From the NCBI GenBank assembly GCA_947455805.1, contig CANGSN010000003.1:1-32380 (forward strand): 32,380 bases of DNA, read 5' to 3'. Shown here piece after piece: positions 31,264-32,380 of this stretch (within the stretch, counting starts at the first letter, position 1; the number at the start of each line of letters is the position of its first letter). Below the pieces are notes generated by a model. It did no database searches, was not told where the DNA came from, and saw nothing but the letters and a program-made list of their open reading frames with translations. The stretch is from Planctomycetota bacterium (lineage in GTDB: Bacteria > Planctomycetota > UBA1135 > UBA2386). Made by a program: the position numbers and the translations under genes.

Positions 31264-32380
31264 TCAGCGCCCGTCGTTCGCGCCTGCCGATGGCGGCTTC
31301 ACCTCGACGTCCGGACCGTTGTCGCGTTCGTCGGTGCCCTCGCGCACCAGCAGCAGCTTGCTGTTGGCGACGCGGTTCGTGCGGTTGCCGCGGATGGCGC
31401 CGCGCACGAAGCGGACGGCTTCGTCACCCATGATCCCGAACAAGAAGTCGTCGTCCGCCAGCTTGGCGCCCATGCCGCCGTCGATGCCCCGGACGACGCA
31501 GTCGACGAAGGCCGCCTGCTCGCATTCACGGAAACTGAACGCGGAGTAGTCAGCGCCCGAGTCCCGGAACAACACACCGACCAGATCGACACGCTTGCAC
31601 TTCGTGAAGTAGGCAACGCCGTTGCGGCACGTGTGGATCTCGCCGCGCTCCATGCGGAACCCGTCGACCTGCTCGGCGACGACGCCCTCGGTGCCACAGC
31701 CGAACAGCTCGCAGTCGCGCACGACGACGTTCTTGCAGTCCTTCAGCGTCAGCACCGGCGCCGTGCAGTAGTGCTCGACGCTGGTGTCGTGGCCGAGCAC
31801 GAGCCCTTCGAACGTGACGTCGCTGCAGCCTTCGCAGCGCACGACGTCGACCGGCGACTTGCCGAGCACACGCACCGGCCCGCCGATCGTGCACAGCCGC
31901 AGGTTGCGCACCCCCTTGATCACCAGGAACGGCACCGGATGCGGATCGCGGAACTCGACCGCCGGGTTGGCCGGCAGTTCGCCGTCGTCGTCGCTGCCGG
32001 TCAGCACGAACGGACCGCCGACGAGTTCGATCGTGCGGTCGCTGCCGATCGCCGCGATCAGCTGGCGCTGCGTGTGCACCTGCATGCGCTGGCGCGCCGG
32101 CGGCTTCTGCTTGGCGAGGATCTGCCACTCGCCGCGCAGCTTGCTCGCCATCTCGGCCGGCAGCGCCGAAGCGAACGCGAACTTCGCCGTGCCGACGCGC
32201 ACCTCCTCGCCGGTGATCGACACGCGCAGGCGCACGAAGCCGTCTTCGCCGGCGAGCCGCAGTTCGGCCTGCGTGTCGCGCACGGCGAACGGTTCCTTCG
32301 TCGCCGCATCGGCGGGCAGCGTGGCGCACAGCGCCTTCCGCAGCAGGCCGCCGTCATGGACGATCCCGCTGTACTCCGGC
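31264..32380 (-). CDS. right-handed parallel beta-helix protein, C-terminal part (5' end outside window)
   Basis: The minus-strand frame is open to base 32380 (reading PEYSGIVHDGGLLRKALC at the edge). The GTG at 32283 is therefore internal and the gene is cut by the window. At least 371 residues are seen. The last about 250 form beta-helix coils with the pattern of short strands and aligned Cys/Asn/Val: VRNLRLCTIGG, VDVVRCEGCSDVTFEGLVLG, LKDCKNVVVRDCELFGCGTEGVV, FRMERGEIHTCRNGVAYFTKC and FVDCVVRGID. Such folds are typical of pectate-lyase-like or copper-binding NosD-like exported proteins. No catalytic triad can be assigned. The Cys-rich coil face is notable. It is convergent with the phosphoesterase gene. 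Confidence 0.8.
   Translation of the reverse strand, partial: PEYSGIVHDGGLLRKALCATLPADAATKEPFAVRDTQAELRLAGEDGFVRLRVSITGEEVRVGTAKFAFASALPAEMASKLRGEWQILAKQKPPARQRMQVHTQRQLIAAIGSDRTIELVGGPFVLTGSDDDGELPANPAVEFRDPHPVPFLVIKGVRNLRLCTIGGPVRVLGKSPVDVVRCEGCSDVTFEGLVLGHDTSVEHYCTAPVLTLKDCKNVVVRDCELFGCGTEGVVAEQVDGFRMERGEIHTCRNGVAYFTKCKRVDLVGVLFRDSGADYSAFSFRECEQAAFVDCVVRGIDGGMGAKLADDDFLFGIMGDEAVRFVRGAIRGNRTNRVANSKLLLVREGTDERDNGPDVEVKPPSAGANDGR

Noticed and set aside
28203..31433. A plus-strand open frame of over 1000 codons covering the phosphoesterase gene
   Set aside because: The product is Arg/Pro/Ala low complexity. The overlapping frame from 28546 encodes a recognisable lipoprotein with propeller and phosphoesterase motifs.
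1..32380. CRISPR arrays, tRNA or rRNA genes, transposases
   Set aside because: Reading both strands showed no regularly spaced repeats, no tRNA cloverleaf-like segments and no DDE or tyrosine recombinase motifs.

Overview
The window is GC-rich (roughly 70% by eye) and almost fully coding. It looks like chromosome from a planctomycete-like bacterium. The evidence is a very large secreted metalloprotease whose tail carries a Cys/Tyr-rich module and a C-terminal domain I associate with Planctomycetota, an ECF sigma factor paired with a membrane-anchored leucine-rich-repeat protein, a PEP-CTERM-tagged VIT/vWA membrane protein, and many small lipoproteins. The taxonomic call is inference; no rRNA, tRNA, CRISPR array, transposase or integrase gene was seen.

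Layout. 1-3971: the tail of an unknown gene, then two tandem, translationally coupled, paralogous multi-span glycosyltransferase-like proteins. 4011-7194 (minus): RlmN/Cfr-type radical SAM RNA methyltransferase, ECF sigma factor and its overlapping LRR partner. 7338-8816 (plus): a MarR regulator with a clear promoter/operator, and an overlapping DODA-type dioxygenase carrying an apparent Tat/lipoprotein export signal. 8897-10616: a two-gene cassette (RecF/OLD-like ATPase plus TOPRIM-like protein) bounded by direct repeats that duplicate the 3' end of the dioxygenase gene. This is the best candidate for an undescribed, probably anti-phage, system in the window. 10693-11217: a cysteine-rich lipoprotein. 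11190-13773 (minus): a biotin-dependent carboxylase operon (biotin carboxylase, biotin carrier, DinB/YfiT-like protein).

13809-18630 (plus): a run of small genes, including membrane proteins, conserved hypotheticals, a seven-blade beta-propeller lipoprotein, a two-span/VOC fusion and another soluble/membrane fusion. 18662-22701 (minus): a secreted lipoprotein and the VIT/vWA PEP-CTERM protein. 22866-26111 (plus): the M36-like metalloprotease. 26150-28300: small accessory genes, including two tandem paralogous lipoproteins in a patch of visibly lower GC. 28546-31260: a YncE-propeller/phosphoesterase lipoprotein, convergent with a right-handed beta-helix gene that runs off the window end.

A cross-cutting observation is that several monocistronic or first-in-operon genes have a -10-like hexamer 5-6 bases before the start codon and no ribosome-binding site. 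This suggests that leaderless transcription is common here. In contrast, genes inside operons overlap by ATGA, GTGA or TGATG and are probably translationally coupled.
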